Below, piece after piece: positions 34,569 through 44,090 of a stretch of DNA of 64,000 nucleotides. The notes under the pieces are model-generated. The model searched no databases. It was not told where the DNA came from and was given only the letters and a program-made list of their open reading frames with translations. The DNA is from Marinomonas algicola (GTDB lineage: Bacteria > Pseudomonadota > Gammaproteobacteria > Pseudomonadales > Marinomonadaceae). Made by a program: the position numbers and the translations under genes. Position 1 is the first letter of the stretch. Every line of letters begins with the position of its first letter. Location of the stretch: positions 3,162,001-3,226,000 of the forward strand of contig NZ_CP061941.1 of the NCBI RefSeq assembly GCF_014805825.1, in the 5' to 3' direction.

Positions 34569-34886
34569 CCTCAATCTCTAAATAATGTAAAAGTTTAAAA
34601 AAGTATTCAAATTATGTGTTCTTACTTAGTTAATTGGCATTTTTTACCGAAAATCAATTCACCTAAGTAAGTAATTTTTACTTGTAATCAGTCTAGCACC
34701 TTATTAATCAGTAAAGTTTGCATAAATTGCGATTTTACCAGCGGCATTTTGAGACACTTTTGCGATTTTTATAAAATAAATAAAAACTTCGACGCTCTTT
34801 TTTGTTTTTTCCATAAAATACACTATGGTTAAGTTATTGTTTCTTTTTTGTCGTTACATTAACTCTGTATTATGTTGGAGAGAAAA
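34569..34886. other. Divergent intergenic region, clpS/cspD
   Basis: About 318 AT-rich bp with promoters for both genes. AATACACTATGG near 34818 offers a weak -10 for cspD, leaving a leader of roughly 60 bases. No RNA gene, terminator or coding sequence is convincing. Confidence 0.45.
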
Positions 34887-35123
34887 ATGCACACTGGAAC
34901 AGTGAAATGGTTCAATAATGCAAAAGGTTATGGTTTTATCGTATGCGATCAATTTGAGGAAGACTTATTTAGTCACTATTCAGCCATCAACATTGAAGGC
35001 TATAAAACACTAAAGTCAGGCCAGCAAGTTGTGTTTGAAGTTACCCCTGGAGAGAGAGGCCTACATGCGATCAACATATCTCCTCAACAAGAAGAGGAAA
35101 AAGACCAAACAGCAGAATCCTAA
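34887..35123 (+). CDS. cspD: Cold-shock-domain protein CspD
   Basis: This 78-residue single CSD protein starts MHTGTVKWFNNAKGYGFIV at ATG 34887 with GGAGAG upstream. RNP1 (KGYGFIV) is intact; RNP2 is altered (DLFSHYSAI, where most Csps have FVHxS). An acidic tail EEEKDQTAES follows. In E. coli, CspD blocks replication and is induced in stationary phase rather than by cold. Its divergent placement to clpS is the same as in E. coli. Confidence 0.9.
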   Translation: MHTGTVKWFNNAKGYGFIVCDQFEEDLFSHYSAINIEGYKTLKSGQQVVFEVTPGERGLHAINISPQQEEEKDQTAES

Positions 35124-35251
35124 CTTACAAAAAGGTGACACAAACAGAGATAAAGGAAAAGAACAAAGATACTAAACTTGGGTATACAGGGTGAATATTC
35201 AAACTAGATCTAACATAATAGGTTTACTATAAATACCTAATATGGAATCTA

Positions 35252-35977
35252 ATGACAGACCTTATCTTGTTTAATAAGCCGTTCCAAGTACTAAGTCAAT
35301 TTAGTAAGGAAGGAGACAAAGCGACTTTAGCTGACTTTATTAGTCTACCAGACGTTTACCCAGCTGGCCGATTAGATTTTGACTCAGAAGGACTTATGCT
35401 ACTAACGTCCAATGGCGCTCTGCAGCATTTAATTGCTTCTCCACAGTTTAAAATGCCCAAAACGTACTGGGCTCAAGTGGAAGGCATCCCGTCAGACTAC
35501 GCCTTATCTCAACTGGAAGCAGGTATTGAGCTGAAAGATGGGGTAACCTTACCAGCTAAGGTCAAACGAATTTTTCCGGACAATATCCACGAAAGAACCC
35601 CTGCAGTTCGTTTTCGTCAATCCATCCCTACCTCCTGGATTGAATTACAAATACACGAAGGCAAAAACAGGCAAGTTAGGCGAATGACCGCCGCTGTAGG
35701 CTATCCCACCCTCAGATTAATAAGAGTGGCTATAGGCCCTTACTCTATTGAACACAACAATGTATCCGTTGGAGAGTGGAAAAAAGAGCCTATCTCCTCT
35801 GAACTTACACAACAGGTAAATTTATTTGAACAACGAAAAAGTAAAAAAACATCTACCTCGTTTGACCGTCGCCGCCATAGTAGTCAAGCAAGAAAAAAAC
35901 CGATCAGGAAAAACGATCAAGAAATATTTGATGGTAAAAGAGTGGCAAGAAAAACCAACAAAACAGTTAGTCGTTAA
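35252..35977 (+). CDS. rluE: 23S rRNA pseudouridine synthase RluE
   Basis: RluE isomerises U2457 of 23S rRNA. The 241-residue protein belongs to the RsuA/RluB/E/F group: LILFNKPFQVLSQF at the start, catalytic Asp in YPAGRLDFDSEGLMLL, and GKNRQVRRMTAAVGYPTLRL near 150-165. The enzymatic fold ends near residue 185. The remaining C-terminal tail of about 50 residues is very rich in Lys and Arg and is encoded within the first 152 nt of nudJ in another frame. The order rluE-nudJ-mnmA-hflD matches E. coli. Confidence 0.93.
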   Translation: MTDLILFNKPFQVLSQFSKEGDKATLADFISLPDVYPAGRLDFDSEGLMLLTSNGALQHLIASPQFKMPKTYWAQVEGIPSDYALSQLEAGIELKDGVTLPAKVKRIFPDNIHERTPAVRFRQSIPTSWIELQIHEGKNRQVRRMTAAVGYPTLRLIRVAIGPYSIEHNNVSVGEWKKEPISSELTQQVNLFEQRKSKKTSTSFDRRRHSSQARKKPIRKNDQEIFDGKRVARKTNKTVSR

Positions 35978-36335
35978 TCAACCTGCTGGTCACGTTGAAA
36001 ACCATGAAACATTAGAAGATGCTATCATCAGAGAAACACACGAAGAAACAGGATGGCAAGTAAACCCAACTCATTTACTGGGGCTATATAGCTTCACCCC
36101 AACCAAAGACTCTGCAACCTACCATAGGATTTGCTTTATCTGTGAGCCAATTAAAAAAAATCAACACACCTTAGACCCTGACATAGAGAGTTGCACGTGG
36201 TTGACTAGAGAAGAAATACTCTCATTACCATTACGCAGCCCATTGGTCGAACAGTGTATTGAAGATTACGAAAATGGCCTTATATCTCCTTTAAATTTGC
36301 TGAATAACGTCCACTTGACGGCCTATGATAATTAA
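35826..36335 (+). CDS. nudJ: Nudix phosphatase NudJ
   Basis: NudJ hydrolyses nucleoside and thiamin (pyro)phosphates; E. coli NudJ acts on HMP-PP and nucleoside phosphates. The protein has a full Nudix box, GHVENHETLEDAIIRETHEE followed by TGW, preceded by VVNQPA. The start is TTG 35826; residues LPRLTVAAIVVKQ align with the E. coli N-terminus about ten residues later. The first 50 codons overlap the end of rluE in a different frame. A small insertion, GKTIKKYLMVKEWQEKPT, separates the first strands. It lies 89 bp before mnmA. Confidence 0.87.
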   Translation: MNNEKVKKHLPRLTVAAIVVKQEKNRSGKTIKKYLMVKEWQEKPTKQLVVNQPAGHVENHETLEDAIIRETHEETGWQVNPTHLLGLYSFTPTKDSATYHRICFICEPIKKNQHTLDPDIESCTWLTREEILSLPLRSPLVEQCIEDYENGLISPLNLLNNVHLTAYDN

Positions 36336-36424
36336 TCACATAAGGTACAATAGTGCTAAAAGATTTGAACCTATACTTTCAAACCTTTATCCCTAGATGA
36401 CTATAATTAGATGAATACAATTAA

Positions 36425-37564
36425 ATGAATATACATACCACATCCCCGAAAACGCCATCAAATTCCGACAAAAAAGTGATTGTTGGTATGTCTGGAGGTG
36501 TCGACTCCTCTGTTTCTGCTCTTCTCTTGATACAACAAGGCTATCAAGTGGAAGGGTTATTTATGAAGAACTGGGACGAAGATGATGGTACAGAATACTG
36601 CACAGCAAAAGACGACCTTGCTGACGCCCAAGCAGTTTGTAATACGTTAAACATACGTCTTCATACAGCCAACTTCGCCTCTGAATACTGGGATAATGTG
36701 TTCGAACATTTTCTAGAAGAATACAAAGCTGGTCGTACGCCAAATCCAGATATTCTTTGTAATAAAGAGATAAAATTCAAAGCGTTTTTAGAATACGCCT
36801 TGGAACTGGAAGCTGACTATATAGCAACAGGCCATTATGTCCGCCGTGGCGAACTTGACGGTAACGCCACACTTCTAAAAGGGCTAGATACGAACAAAGA
36901 TCAGAGCTACTTCCTCTATGCTGTCGGTAAAAATGAAATAGCCAAAACATTATTCCCAGTCGGAGAACTAGAAAAACCTGAAGTGCGCCGCCTAGCGGAA
37001 GAATATAAGTTAATCACGCACAACAAAAAAGACAGCACAGGCATTTGTTTTATTGGTGAGCGCCGCTTTAAAGACTTTCTAGAGCAATACTTACCCGCTC
37101 AACCAGGTAAAATAAAGACGCTAGAAGGTGACACTATTGGTAAACATTCTGGATTGATGTATCACACGATAGGTCAGAGACAAGGCCTTGGCATTGGTGG
37201 TTTAGCCAATTATTCAGACGACCCTTGGTATGTTGTTGAAAAAGACTTAAAAAATAATGTCTTACTTGTGACACAAGGAGGTGAGCACTCATCTCTTTAT
37301 AAAACCCACTTAATTGCTGATAATATGGACTGGGTTGCTCTTGAAGCACCTTCTATGCCATTGAAATGCAAAGCCAAGTGTCGTTATCGCCAAGCAGATC
37401 AGGAATGTACCATCATGTCATTAGGTAAAGGGCGCTATGAAGTAAGCTTTGTAGAACCCCAAAGAGCAATTACACCAGGCCAATCTGTGGTATTTTACCT
37501 TGATAATTTATGCCTTGGTGGCGGTATTATTAACCAAGCTTTTAACAAAGAGCAGCAATTATAA
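36425..37564 (+). CDS. mnmA: tRNA-specific 2-thiouridylase MnmA
   Basis: MnmA makes s2U34 in tRNA-Lys, -Glu and -Gln, with sulfur from TusE. The 379-residue protein has the PP-loop GMSGGVDSSVSALLL, the catalytic Cys pair in NPDILCNKEIKF and DSTGICFIGERRF, and GQRQGLGIGG. All four Tus proteins are encoded 15 kb upstream in the same window. hflD follows after 17 bp. Confidence 0.97.
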   Translation: MNIHTTSPKTPSNSDKKVIVGMSGGVDSSVSALLLIQQGYQVEGLFMKNWDEDDGTEYCTAKDDLADAQAVCNTLNIRLHTANFASEYWDNVFEHFLEEYKAGRTPNPDILCNKEIKFKAFLEYALELEADYIATGHYVRRGELDGNATLLKGLDTNKDQSYFLYAVGKNEIAKTLFPVGELEKPEVRRLAEEYKLITHNKKDSTGICFIGERRFKDFLEQYLPAQPGKIKTLEGDTIGKHSGLMYHTIGQRQGLGIGGLANYSDDPWYVVEKDLKNNVLLVTQGGEHSSLYKTHLIADNMDWVALEAPSMPLKCKAKCRYRQADQECTIMSLGKGRYEVSFVEPQRAITPGQSVVFYLDNLCLGGGIINQAFNKEQQL

Positions 37565-37581
37565 ATAGGCAAAACACTATC

Positions 37582-38208
37582 GTGAGTAATCGAGAAAAAG
37601 ATCAAGTCATTGCCTTGTCCGCATTATTCCAAGCGGCTGAATTGGTAACAAAAATTGCTAAAACAGGGCAGGCAGATCAGACCTTACTAACCCCTCTTTT
37701 AGACAGCGTTCTAATAATGGATGCGGCTAATACGTGCGATATTTATGGCGGCGAGTGGGAATGGTCAACAAACCTCAGCCAGGGTAAAAAGCTGTGTAAA
37801 CAGACATTGGGCAATGATAGAAGCGCTGTCGACCCAGATATCATTCGCTACGCTCTTAGCCTGCTTCATCTTGAAGCCAAGCTGTCTAAAGATAAAGAGA
37901 TGTTATCGTTAGTTGGGCAAAAACTGGATCACTTGGTGCGCCAACGAGAGCACTTTGACTCCAGCACCCATAGTAATATGATTGCCGCTATGTCTGGCCT
38001 CTATCAAGACACGCTCAGCACCTTAAGCTTTCGAATTCAAGTTCAAGGGGACAGTCGATATTTGCAACAGAACCCTATTTCAGAACAAGTTAGAGCCATA
38101 TTATTAGCTGGCGTAAGAGCAGCCATTTTATGGCGGCAACTCGGCGGTAGGCGCTGGCACTTTTTAATCAAACGTAAATCATTAGTCGCGGCTCTTGAAC
38201 GTCGATAA
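37582..38208 (+). CDS. hflD: High-frequency lysogenization protein HflD homologue
   Basis: HflD is a peripheral inner-membrane protein; in E. coli it binds lambda CII. The 208-residue helical protein begins SNREKDQVIALSALFQAAELV and ends LGGRRWHFLIKRKSLVAALE, both characteristic of the family. It starts with GTG, 17 bp after mnmA, in the conserved mnmA-hflD-purB series. Here, however, icd and a metallopeptidase gene lie before purB. Confidence 0.92.
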   Translation: MSNREKDQVIALSALFQAAELVTKIAKTGQADQTLLTPLLDSVLIMDAANTCDIYGGEWEWSTNLSQGKKLCKQTLGNDRSAVDPDIIRYALSLLHLEAKLSKDKEMLSLVGQKLDHLVRQREHFDSSTHSNMIAAMSGLYQDTLSTLSFRIQVQGDSRYLQQNPISEQVRAILLAGVRAAILWRQLGGRRWHFLIKRKSLVAALERR

Positions 38209-38244
38209 AAGTAAATCACTTATAAAAATTGCGAGTATATCGTT

Positions 38245-38273
38245 AACCAATACATATCTTGTTGGTTTTTTAT
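38245..38273 (+). terminator. Weak terminator after hflD
   Basis: AACCAA and TTGGTT form a 6-bp stem with an 11-nt loop, followed by TTTT. It lies 37 bp after the hflD stop. Confidence 0.5.
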
Positions 38274-38403
38274 GTACTATATGTACTCGAGAATGATGAC
38301 CTGATCGCTCAAGGCGAAATCATCAACAAAAACAAGACTCTATTTGATTAGCAATTATCACTAATTCAATTGGTTAAACCGATCATAATGTTAGGGGAAA
38401 CAC

Positions 38404-40626
38404 ATGTCAGATAATCAAACTATCTACTATACACTTACAGATGAAGCTCCTGCTCTTGCAACCGCTTCACTACTACCGATTGTTCGTACTTTTACCAAGG
38501 AAGCAGGTGTTGCAGTTGAATTAACTGATATTTCACTTGCTGCGCGAATTCTTTCTGCGTTTCCAGAATCCTTAACACCAGAACAACGTGTTGTAGATGG
38601 GTTGCAGTTTTTGGGCGAACTTACTTTAGACCCCGCAGCCAACATTGTAAAACTACCAAACATCAGTGCTTCAATTCCTCAGTTAACAGCGGCGATTAAA
38701 GAGCTTCAATCTCAAGGCTATGCTGTGCCTAGCTATCCAGAAGCGCCTTCAACAGATGAAGAAAAAGCCATTCAAGCCGGTTACTCAAAAATTCTTGGCA
38801 GTGCTGTAAACCCTGTATTACGTCAAGGTAACTCCGACCGTCGTGCGCCAGCGGCTGTTAAAGCATTCGCTCGCAAAAACCCGCATTCAATGGGGAAATG
38901 GAGCAAAGCATCTCAATCACACGCTGACTACATGCGTGACGGAGATTTCTTCTCTAGCGAACAGTCTGTAACAATAGAAAAAGATCAAAGCGTTCGCCTT
39001 GAATTCGTCTCTCAATCAGGCGAAGTGACGCTTAAGAAAACCTTGCCAGTGATTGCTGGAGAAGTGCTTGATAGCATGAACATGAGCTGCACTAAGCTAC
39101 GTTCATTTATTGAAGAATCACTAAAAGAGGCAAAAGAAAGCAACATCATGTGGTCTTTGCACGTTAAAGCAACCATGATGAAGGTTTCACACCCTATTGT
39201 ATTCGGTCACGCTGTTACTGTTTTCTACAAAGACGTGTTTGAAAAATACGGTGATCTATTTAAAGAAATTGGCGTAAACCCGAACAACGGTTTGGGCAAT
39301 GTATACGATAAAATCAAATCGTTACCAGAAGCCAAACAAAAAGAAATTACGGCCGCTATTGAAGCATGTTACGAAACTCGCCCTGAATTAGCGATGGTTG
39401 ATTCAGACCGAGGCATTACTAACTTACATGTACCAAGTGACGTAATCGTTGATGCTTCTATGCCTGCAATGATTCGTGGATCGGGTAAAATGTGGGGCCG
39501 TGACGGTCAACCTAAAGACGCGAAGGCTGTTATGCCTGAGTCCACTTACGCACGAATTTATCAAGAAGCGATTAACTTCTGTAAAACAAATGGCGCGTTC
39601 GATCCAACAACAATGGGTACCGTACCAAACGTTGGCTTAATGGCTCAGAAAGCCGAAGAATATGGTTCTCACGATAAAACATACGAAATCGCTGAAAATG
39701 GCATCATGCGTGTTGTTGATGAAAACGGTACAGTGCTAATGCAACATAACGTTGAGCAGGGTGATATTTGGCGCGCATGCCAAACAAAAGATGCACCGAT
39801 TCGCGATTGGGTAAAGTTAGGCGTAACGCGTGCTCGCCAATCAAACACGCCAGCCATTTTCTGGCTAGAAGACGAACGCGCACACGATAACGAACTTCGT
39901 AAAAAAGTTGAAGCCTATTTAAAAGAGCATGATTTAGACGGTGTTGATGTTCGCATTATGCCTTACAACGAAGCCATTCGCTTTACTATGGAACGTGCGG
40001 TGCGTGGTTTAGATACCATATCAGTAACGGGTAACGTTCTACGTGATTACCTAACCGATTTATTTCCGATTCTTGAGCTAGGCACCTCAGCCAAAATGCT
40101 ATCTATCGTACCAATGCTAAATGGCGGCGGCATGTATGAGACCGGTGCTGGTGGCTCTGCACCAAAACACGTACAACAATTAACCCAAGAAAACCACTTA
40201 CGTTGGGATTCTCTTGGAGAATTCTTAGCCATTGCTGTTTCTTTAGAAGAGCTTGGCATTAAGAACAACAATGAAAAATCCATTGTTCTAGCAAAAGCGT
40301 TGGATAAGGCCACAGAGCGCTTATTGGATACCAACAAGTCTCCATCTCGTAAAACAGGCGAGCTTGATAACCGCGGCAGCCATTTTTACCTAGCGCTTTA
40401 CTGGGCACAAGAGCTTGCCGGTCAAACTGAAAACGCCGAATTAGCGGCTAAATTTACTTCATTCGCCGCCAACCTTGCAGAAAATGAAGCTAAAATCGTT
40501 GCAGAATTGAATGGTGTCCAAGGTAATCCAGCAGAATTATCTGGTTACTATCATATTGACCTTGAGCAAGTTGCTAAAGTAATGCGCCCAAGTGCAACTC
40601 TTAACGCCGCTCTAGAAACGGTTTAA
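38404..40626 (+). CDS. icd: Isocitrate dehydrogenase (NADP), monomeric type
   Basis: The 740-residue protein is the large monomeric IDH-II, unrelated in length to the 416-residue E. coli Icd. It oxidises isocitrate to 2-oxoglutarate with NADPH production in the TCA cycle. Diagnostic segments are SDRRAPAAVKAFARKNPHSM, RGSGKMWGRDGQP and GGMYETGAGGSAPKHVQQ. AGGGGAAA lies upstream of the ATG. It is monocistronic with a strong terminator, and is inserted between hflD and purB relative to E. coli. Confidence 0.96.
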   Translation: MSDNQTIYYTLTDEAPALATASLLPIVRTFTKEAGVAVELTDISLAARILSAFPESLTPEQRVVDGLQFLGELTLDPAANIVKLPNISASIPQLTAAIKELQSQGYAVPSYPEAPSTDEEKAIQAGYSKILGSAVNPVLRQGNSDRRAPAAVKAFARKNPHSMGKWSKASQSHADYMRDGDFFSSEQSVTIEKDQSVRLEFVSQSGEVTLKKTLPVIAGEVLDSMNMSCTKLRSFIEESLKEAKESNIMWSLHVKATMMKVSHPIVFGHAVTVFYKDVFEKYGDLFKEIGVNPNNGLGNVYDKIKSLPEAKQKEITAAIEACYETRPELAMVDSDRGITNLHVPSDVIVDASMPAMIRGSGKMWGRDGQPKDAKAVMPESTYARIYQEAINFCKTNGAFDPTTMGTVPNVGLMAQKAEEYGSHDKTYEIAENGIMRVVDENGTVLMQHNVEQGDIWRACQTKDAPIRDWVKLGVTRARQSNTPAIFWLEDERAHDNELRKKVEAYLKEHDLDGVDVRIMPYNEAIRFTMERAVRGLDTISVTGNVLRDYLTDLFPILELGTSAKMLSIVPMLNGGGMYETGAGGSAPKHVQQLTQENHLRWDSLGEFLAIAVSLEELGIKNNNEKSIVLAKALDKATERLLDTNKSPSRKTGELDNRGSHFYLALYWAQELAGQTENAELAAKFTSFAANLAENEAKIVAELNGVQGNPAELSGYYHIDLEQVAKVMRPSATLNAALETV

Positions 40627-40658
40627 TTTACAGTTAAATAGTTAATTTTAGCGCTGCG

Positions 40659-40694
40659 AAAAAACCCAAACGATCTTTTCGTTTGGGTTTTTTA
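40659..40694 (+). terminator. Terminator of icd
   Basis: AAACCCAAACGA pairs with TCGTTTGGGTTT around a short loop, with six T at the end. Confidence 0.92.
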
Positions 40695-40716
40695 TTTACT
40701 AAAATCGACGAGAAAT

Positions 40717-41241
40717 ATGAACACACTTAAGTATCTCAATCAGTATTCCAAAGAACTACAAGCGCAAGTGTTAACACTCATTGAAACAAACAAGCTGACA
40801 GACCACATCCGCAAGCAGTACCCAATGCCCCATCAAGTCAATAACGATAAAATGTTACGCGAGTTTACCCTCGAATTAAAAAATCGTTATCTCAGGAAGT
40901 CAGACCCTTTAAGTAAGGTTGTTTATGACAATAAAATCCATGTGGTAAATAACGCCCTTGGATTACATAGTTACGCGTCACGCGTTCAAGGGAGCAAGCT
41001 GAAGAGTAAAAATGAAATACGCATCAGTTCCGCTTTCAAACGAGCGCCCGAAGCGTTCCTAAAAATGATTGTCGTACACGAATTGGCTCATTTAAAAGAA
41101 AAAGACCACAACAAAGCCTTCTATAAGTTGTGTTGCCACATGCTGCCGAACTACCATCAGCTAGAATTTGATATGAGACTTTATCTAACTCATATAGAAT
41201 TTATTGGAGAGATATATCCGTCAGGAGATCAAAAATGTTAA
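40717..41241 (+). CDS. YgjP-like zinc metallopeptidase (DUF45/WLM type)
   Basis: The 174-residue protein has the zincin motif HELAHLKEKDH (H-E-x-x-H with a third His five residues on), followed by NKAFYKLCCHMLPNYHQLE, the pattern of YgjP/DUF45 proteins. The metal and catalytic residues are intact. The natural substrate of this family is not established; no signal peptide is seen, so it is probably cytosolic. It starts 22 bp after the icd terminator. Confidence 0.82.
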   Translation: MNTLKYLNQYSKELQAQVLTLIETNKLTDHIRKQYPMPHQVNNDKMLREFTLELKNRYLRKSDPLSKVVYDNKIHVVNNALGLHSYASRVQGSKLKSKNEIRISSAFKRAPEAFLKMIVVHELAHLKEKDHNKAFYKLCCHMLPNYHQLEFDMRLYLTHIEFIGEIYPSGDQKC

Positions 41242-41358
41242 GACTCTTTGAACAATCACACACAATTGATCAAAGAATGCGCTTACTATAATGGCTTCCA
41301 AGCCCCCTTTTGCCTATAATAGCCGCTCCCTGAAAATCATGGTCGAGGCTCTTTCTCA

Positions 41359-42753
41359 ATGCAACAAATAGGCTTTACAGAACTCTCAAGTTTAAACGCT
41401 ATCTCTCCAATTGATGGCCGGTATGGCGCAAAAACTCAAATTCTTCGTCGCTCCGTAAGTGAGTACGGTTTGTTAAGAATGCGAGTGTTAGTCGAAGTTA
41501 GATGGCTACAAGCACTGTCTAATCACTCTGAGATACAAGAAGTTCCCGCATTAAGCGATTCTGCAAATCAATTTTTGAATGAACTGGCGGAAAACTTCAG
41601 TGAAGCAGATGCTCAAGCAATCAAAGACATCGAGAAAACCACAAACCACGATGTTAAAGCAGTAGAATACTTCATCAAAGGCAAAATGGAGACAGTGCCA
41701 GAACTTGCGGCCGTTTCAGAATTTGTGCATTTTGCTTGTACTTCGGAAGACATCAACAATCTATCTCATGCACTTATGCTTAATGAAGCTTTAAATGAGG
41801 GTATTCTTCCTGAATTAAATAATGTTGTGAGTGCCATTCAGACTCTGGCACACGAGCATGCTGAGCAATCTATGCTATCTCGTACTCACGGCCAAACGGC
41901 ATCACCAACAACTGTTGGCAAAGAAATGGCGAATGTCGCCGCTCGTTTAGCTCGTCAAGTGAAGCAAATCAAGCAAGTTGAATTTTTAGGTAAGATTAAC
42001 GGTGCGGTTGGCAACTATAACGCCCACCTTTCCGCTTACCCAACCATTGATTGGCAAGCGCATGCAGAAAAGTTTGTTACCTCACTTGGTTTAACTTGGA
42101 ACCCTTACACAACTCAAATCGAACCACACGATTACATTGCTGAGTTGTATGATGCGCTGTGTCGCTTTAATACCATTTTGATCGACTTTGATCGCGATGT
42201 TTGGGGTTACATCTCCATGGGATTCTTCAAGCAAAAAACCATTGCCGGTGAAATTGGCTCATCCACTATGCCACATAAAGTCAATCCAATTGATTTTGAA
42301 AATTCAGAAGGTAACTTGGGGATCGCCAATGCCATCATGGGACACCTGAGCGCTAAACTTCCAATTTCTCGTTGGCAGCGAGACTTAACAGATTCTACCG
42401 TTTTACGTAATCTTGGCGTTGGTTTAGCCCATTGCCTAATCTCTTATCAAGCCACCTTAAAAGGGATCAGTAAATTAGAAATCAATAAGCCTCGTCTAGA
42501 ACAGGACCTTGATTCTGCATGGGAAGTACTTGCCGAACCAATCCAAACAGTTATGCGTCGTTACGGTATTGAATCTCCGTACGAAAAACTAAAAGAACTC
42601 ACCCGCGGCCGAACCATTGACCAAGCCACAATTGAAGCGTTTGTTGATACGTTAGAACTGCCTGAAGAAGCGAAGCAGCAATTAAAAGCGCTTACACCAA
42701 GTAATTATATTGGTAATGCCGTTGCTCAAGCAAAAAATATCGACGCAGTATAA
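41359..42753 (+). CDS. purB: Adenylosuccinate lyase
   Basis: PurB catalyses two fumarate-releasing steps in purine synthesis (SAICAR to AICAR, adenylosuccinate to AMP). The 464-residue protein belongs to the E. coli-like subclass: NAISPIDGRYGAKT start, EKTTNHDVKAVEY and FVHFACTSEDINNLSHA, catalytic-loop GSSTMPHKVNPIDFENSEGN. It is followed by a strong terminator and then roxA, which also lies near purB in E. coli. Confidence 0.97.
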   Translation: MQQIGFTELSSLNAISPIDGRYGAKTQILRRSVSEYGLLRMRVLVEVRWLQALSNHSEIQEVPALSDSANQFLNELAENFSEADAQAIKDIEKTTNHDVKAVEYFIKGKMETVPELAAVSEFVHFACTSEDINNLSHALMLNEALNEGILPELNNVVSAIQTLAHEHAEQSMLSRTHGQTASPTTVGKEMANVAARLARQVKQIKQVEFLGKINGAVGNYNAHLSAYPTIDWQAHAEKFVTSLGLTWNPYTTQIEPHDYIAELYDALCRFNTILIDFDRDVWGYISMGFFKQKTIAGEIGSSTMPHKVNPIDFENSEGNLGIANAIMGHLSAKLPISRWQRDLTDSTVLRNLGVGLAHCLISYQATLKGISKLEINKPRLEQDLDSAWEVLAEPIQTVMRRYGIESPYEKLKELTRGRTIDQATIEAFVDTLELPEEAKQQLKALTPSNYIGNAVAQAKNIDAV

Positions 42754-42816
42754 ACACACACGCTGCGTTTGCGTGCTAATCTAGTATTGAATTTATTTAA
42801 CTCTAGATAAACAAGA

Positions 42817-42843
42817 AAAGAGCCGATTCATCGGCTCTTTTTT
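42817..42843 (+). terminator. Terminator of purB
   Basis: AAAGAGCCGA-TTCA-TCGGCTCTTT is a perfect 10-bp hairpin followed by TTT. Confidence 0.93.
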
Positions 42844-42881
42844 ATTTACCTTAATTTTCATATTACACACAGAGACACAAC

Positions 42882-44081
42882 ATGAGCACACTGGATTCTC
42901 CTATTTCCATTTTAGGTGGCATGACTATTCGGACTTTTATGGAAGAATATTGGCAGCAAAAACCCTTAGTCATTCGAGGGGGATTAGTCGACTTCCCACT
43001 GCCTTTGGAAGCGGATGAATTAGCAGGCTTATCAATGGAAGAGGAAGTAGAATCTCGCATTGTTATCGAAAATGGCCATACACCTTGGGAATTACAACAA
43101 GGTCCATTCAATGAAGATACTTTTGCTAATCTTCCTGAAACTGAGTGGACGTTACTTGTGCAAGCTGTCGATCATTGGGTGCCAGAAATCCAAGAGTTAA
43201 AAGAACGCTTTCATTTTTTACCCAGCTGGCGTCTAGACGATGTTATGGTAAGTTACGCAACAGAAGGCGGGAGCGTTGGTCCACATTTCGATCAATACGA
43301 TGTTTTTCTCATTCAGGTGGCTGGCGCACGCCGTTGGCAGGTACTGTCTCCTTCGCAGTATAAAGACGCACCAATCAAAGACATACAATTGCATATTTTA
43401 TCGGAATTTACTCCAGATAGTACACAAGAATACGATTTACAACCGGGTGATATTCTCTATTTACCTCCCAACTTTGCACATAATGGCAGAGCCTTGGATA
43501 ACGACTGTATGACCTATTCTATCGGCTTTAGAGCGCCTAGTATTCAAGATGCACTCACCGGAATGCACGACCAACTTATCGAGGAAACAGATGAAAAAAG
43601 ACGCTTTGCGGCTCCTGGCGTTTTCAAAGAATTACATCATGCTGCGATTGATTCAGAGGACATACAATACCTCCACTCAGAGCTATCAAAACTATTAAAC
43701 CAGCCAGAAAAACTATTAGATTGGCTGGGACAGAATATGAGTGATGTAAAATACCCTGAATTTCAAAAGACGTTAACAGCAGAGGAAGTTTCACAAGCCT
43801 TAAACCAAGCTAAATCTGGTGCGGCCTTTTTTCGTCCAGGTGATGCTAGAATCTGTTATGCAGAATCATTCACTCATCCTGAACAGATCAAAGTTTTCTG
43901 CAACGGCGACAATCTCTTGGTTGATAAGTCACTAGAAAGCCTTATTCAAGCCATATGCGATCAGGTAGAATTTGATTTTACTGAATTAGATTTTAGCCAA
44001 CACGCTGATTTAGAACCCATGTTAAGGTTTTTATTTCAGGCTCAAGGTCTTGTCGAGCTAATTGAAAACGAAGAGTTATAA
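42882..44081 (+). CDS. roxA: Ribosomal protein L16 arginine hydroxylase RoxA (YcfD)
   Basis: RoxA is a JmjC/cupin 2-oxoglutarate and Fe(II) oxygenase that hydroxylates Arg81 of L16. The 399-residue protein has FWEEYWQQKPL-type N-terminus (TFMEEYWQQKPLVIRG), the iron facial triad HFDQYD and a distal His in PPNFAHNG, and IGFRAPS. The C-terminal winged-helix half is present. It lies ten bases before the GNAT gene and is probably cotranscribed with it. Confidence 0.93.
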   Translation: MSTLDSPISILGGMTIRTFMEEYWQQKPLVIRGGLVDFPLPLEADELAGLSMEEEVESRIVIENGHTPWELQQGPFNEDTFANLPETEWTLLVQAVDHWVPEIQELKERFHFLPSWRLDDVMVSYATEGGSVGPHFDQYDVFLIQVAGARRWQVLSPSQYKDAPIKDIQLHILSEFTPDSTQEYDLQPGDILYLPPNFAHNGRALDNDCMTYSIGFRAPSIQDALTGMHDQLIEETDEKRRFAAPGVFKELHHAAIDSEDIQYLHSELSKLLNQPEKLLDWLGQNMSDVKYPEFQKTLTAEEVSQALNQAKSGAAFFRPGDARICYAESFTHPEQIKVFCNGDNLLVDKSLESLIQAICDQVEFDFTELDFSQHADLEPMLRFLFQAQGLVELIENEEL

Positions 44082-44090
44082 GGATTTCTC

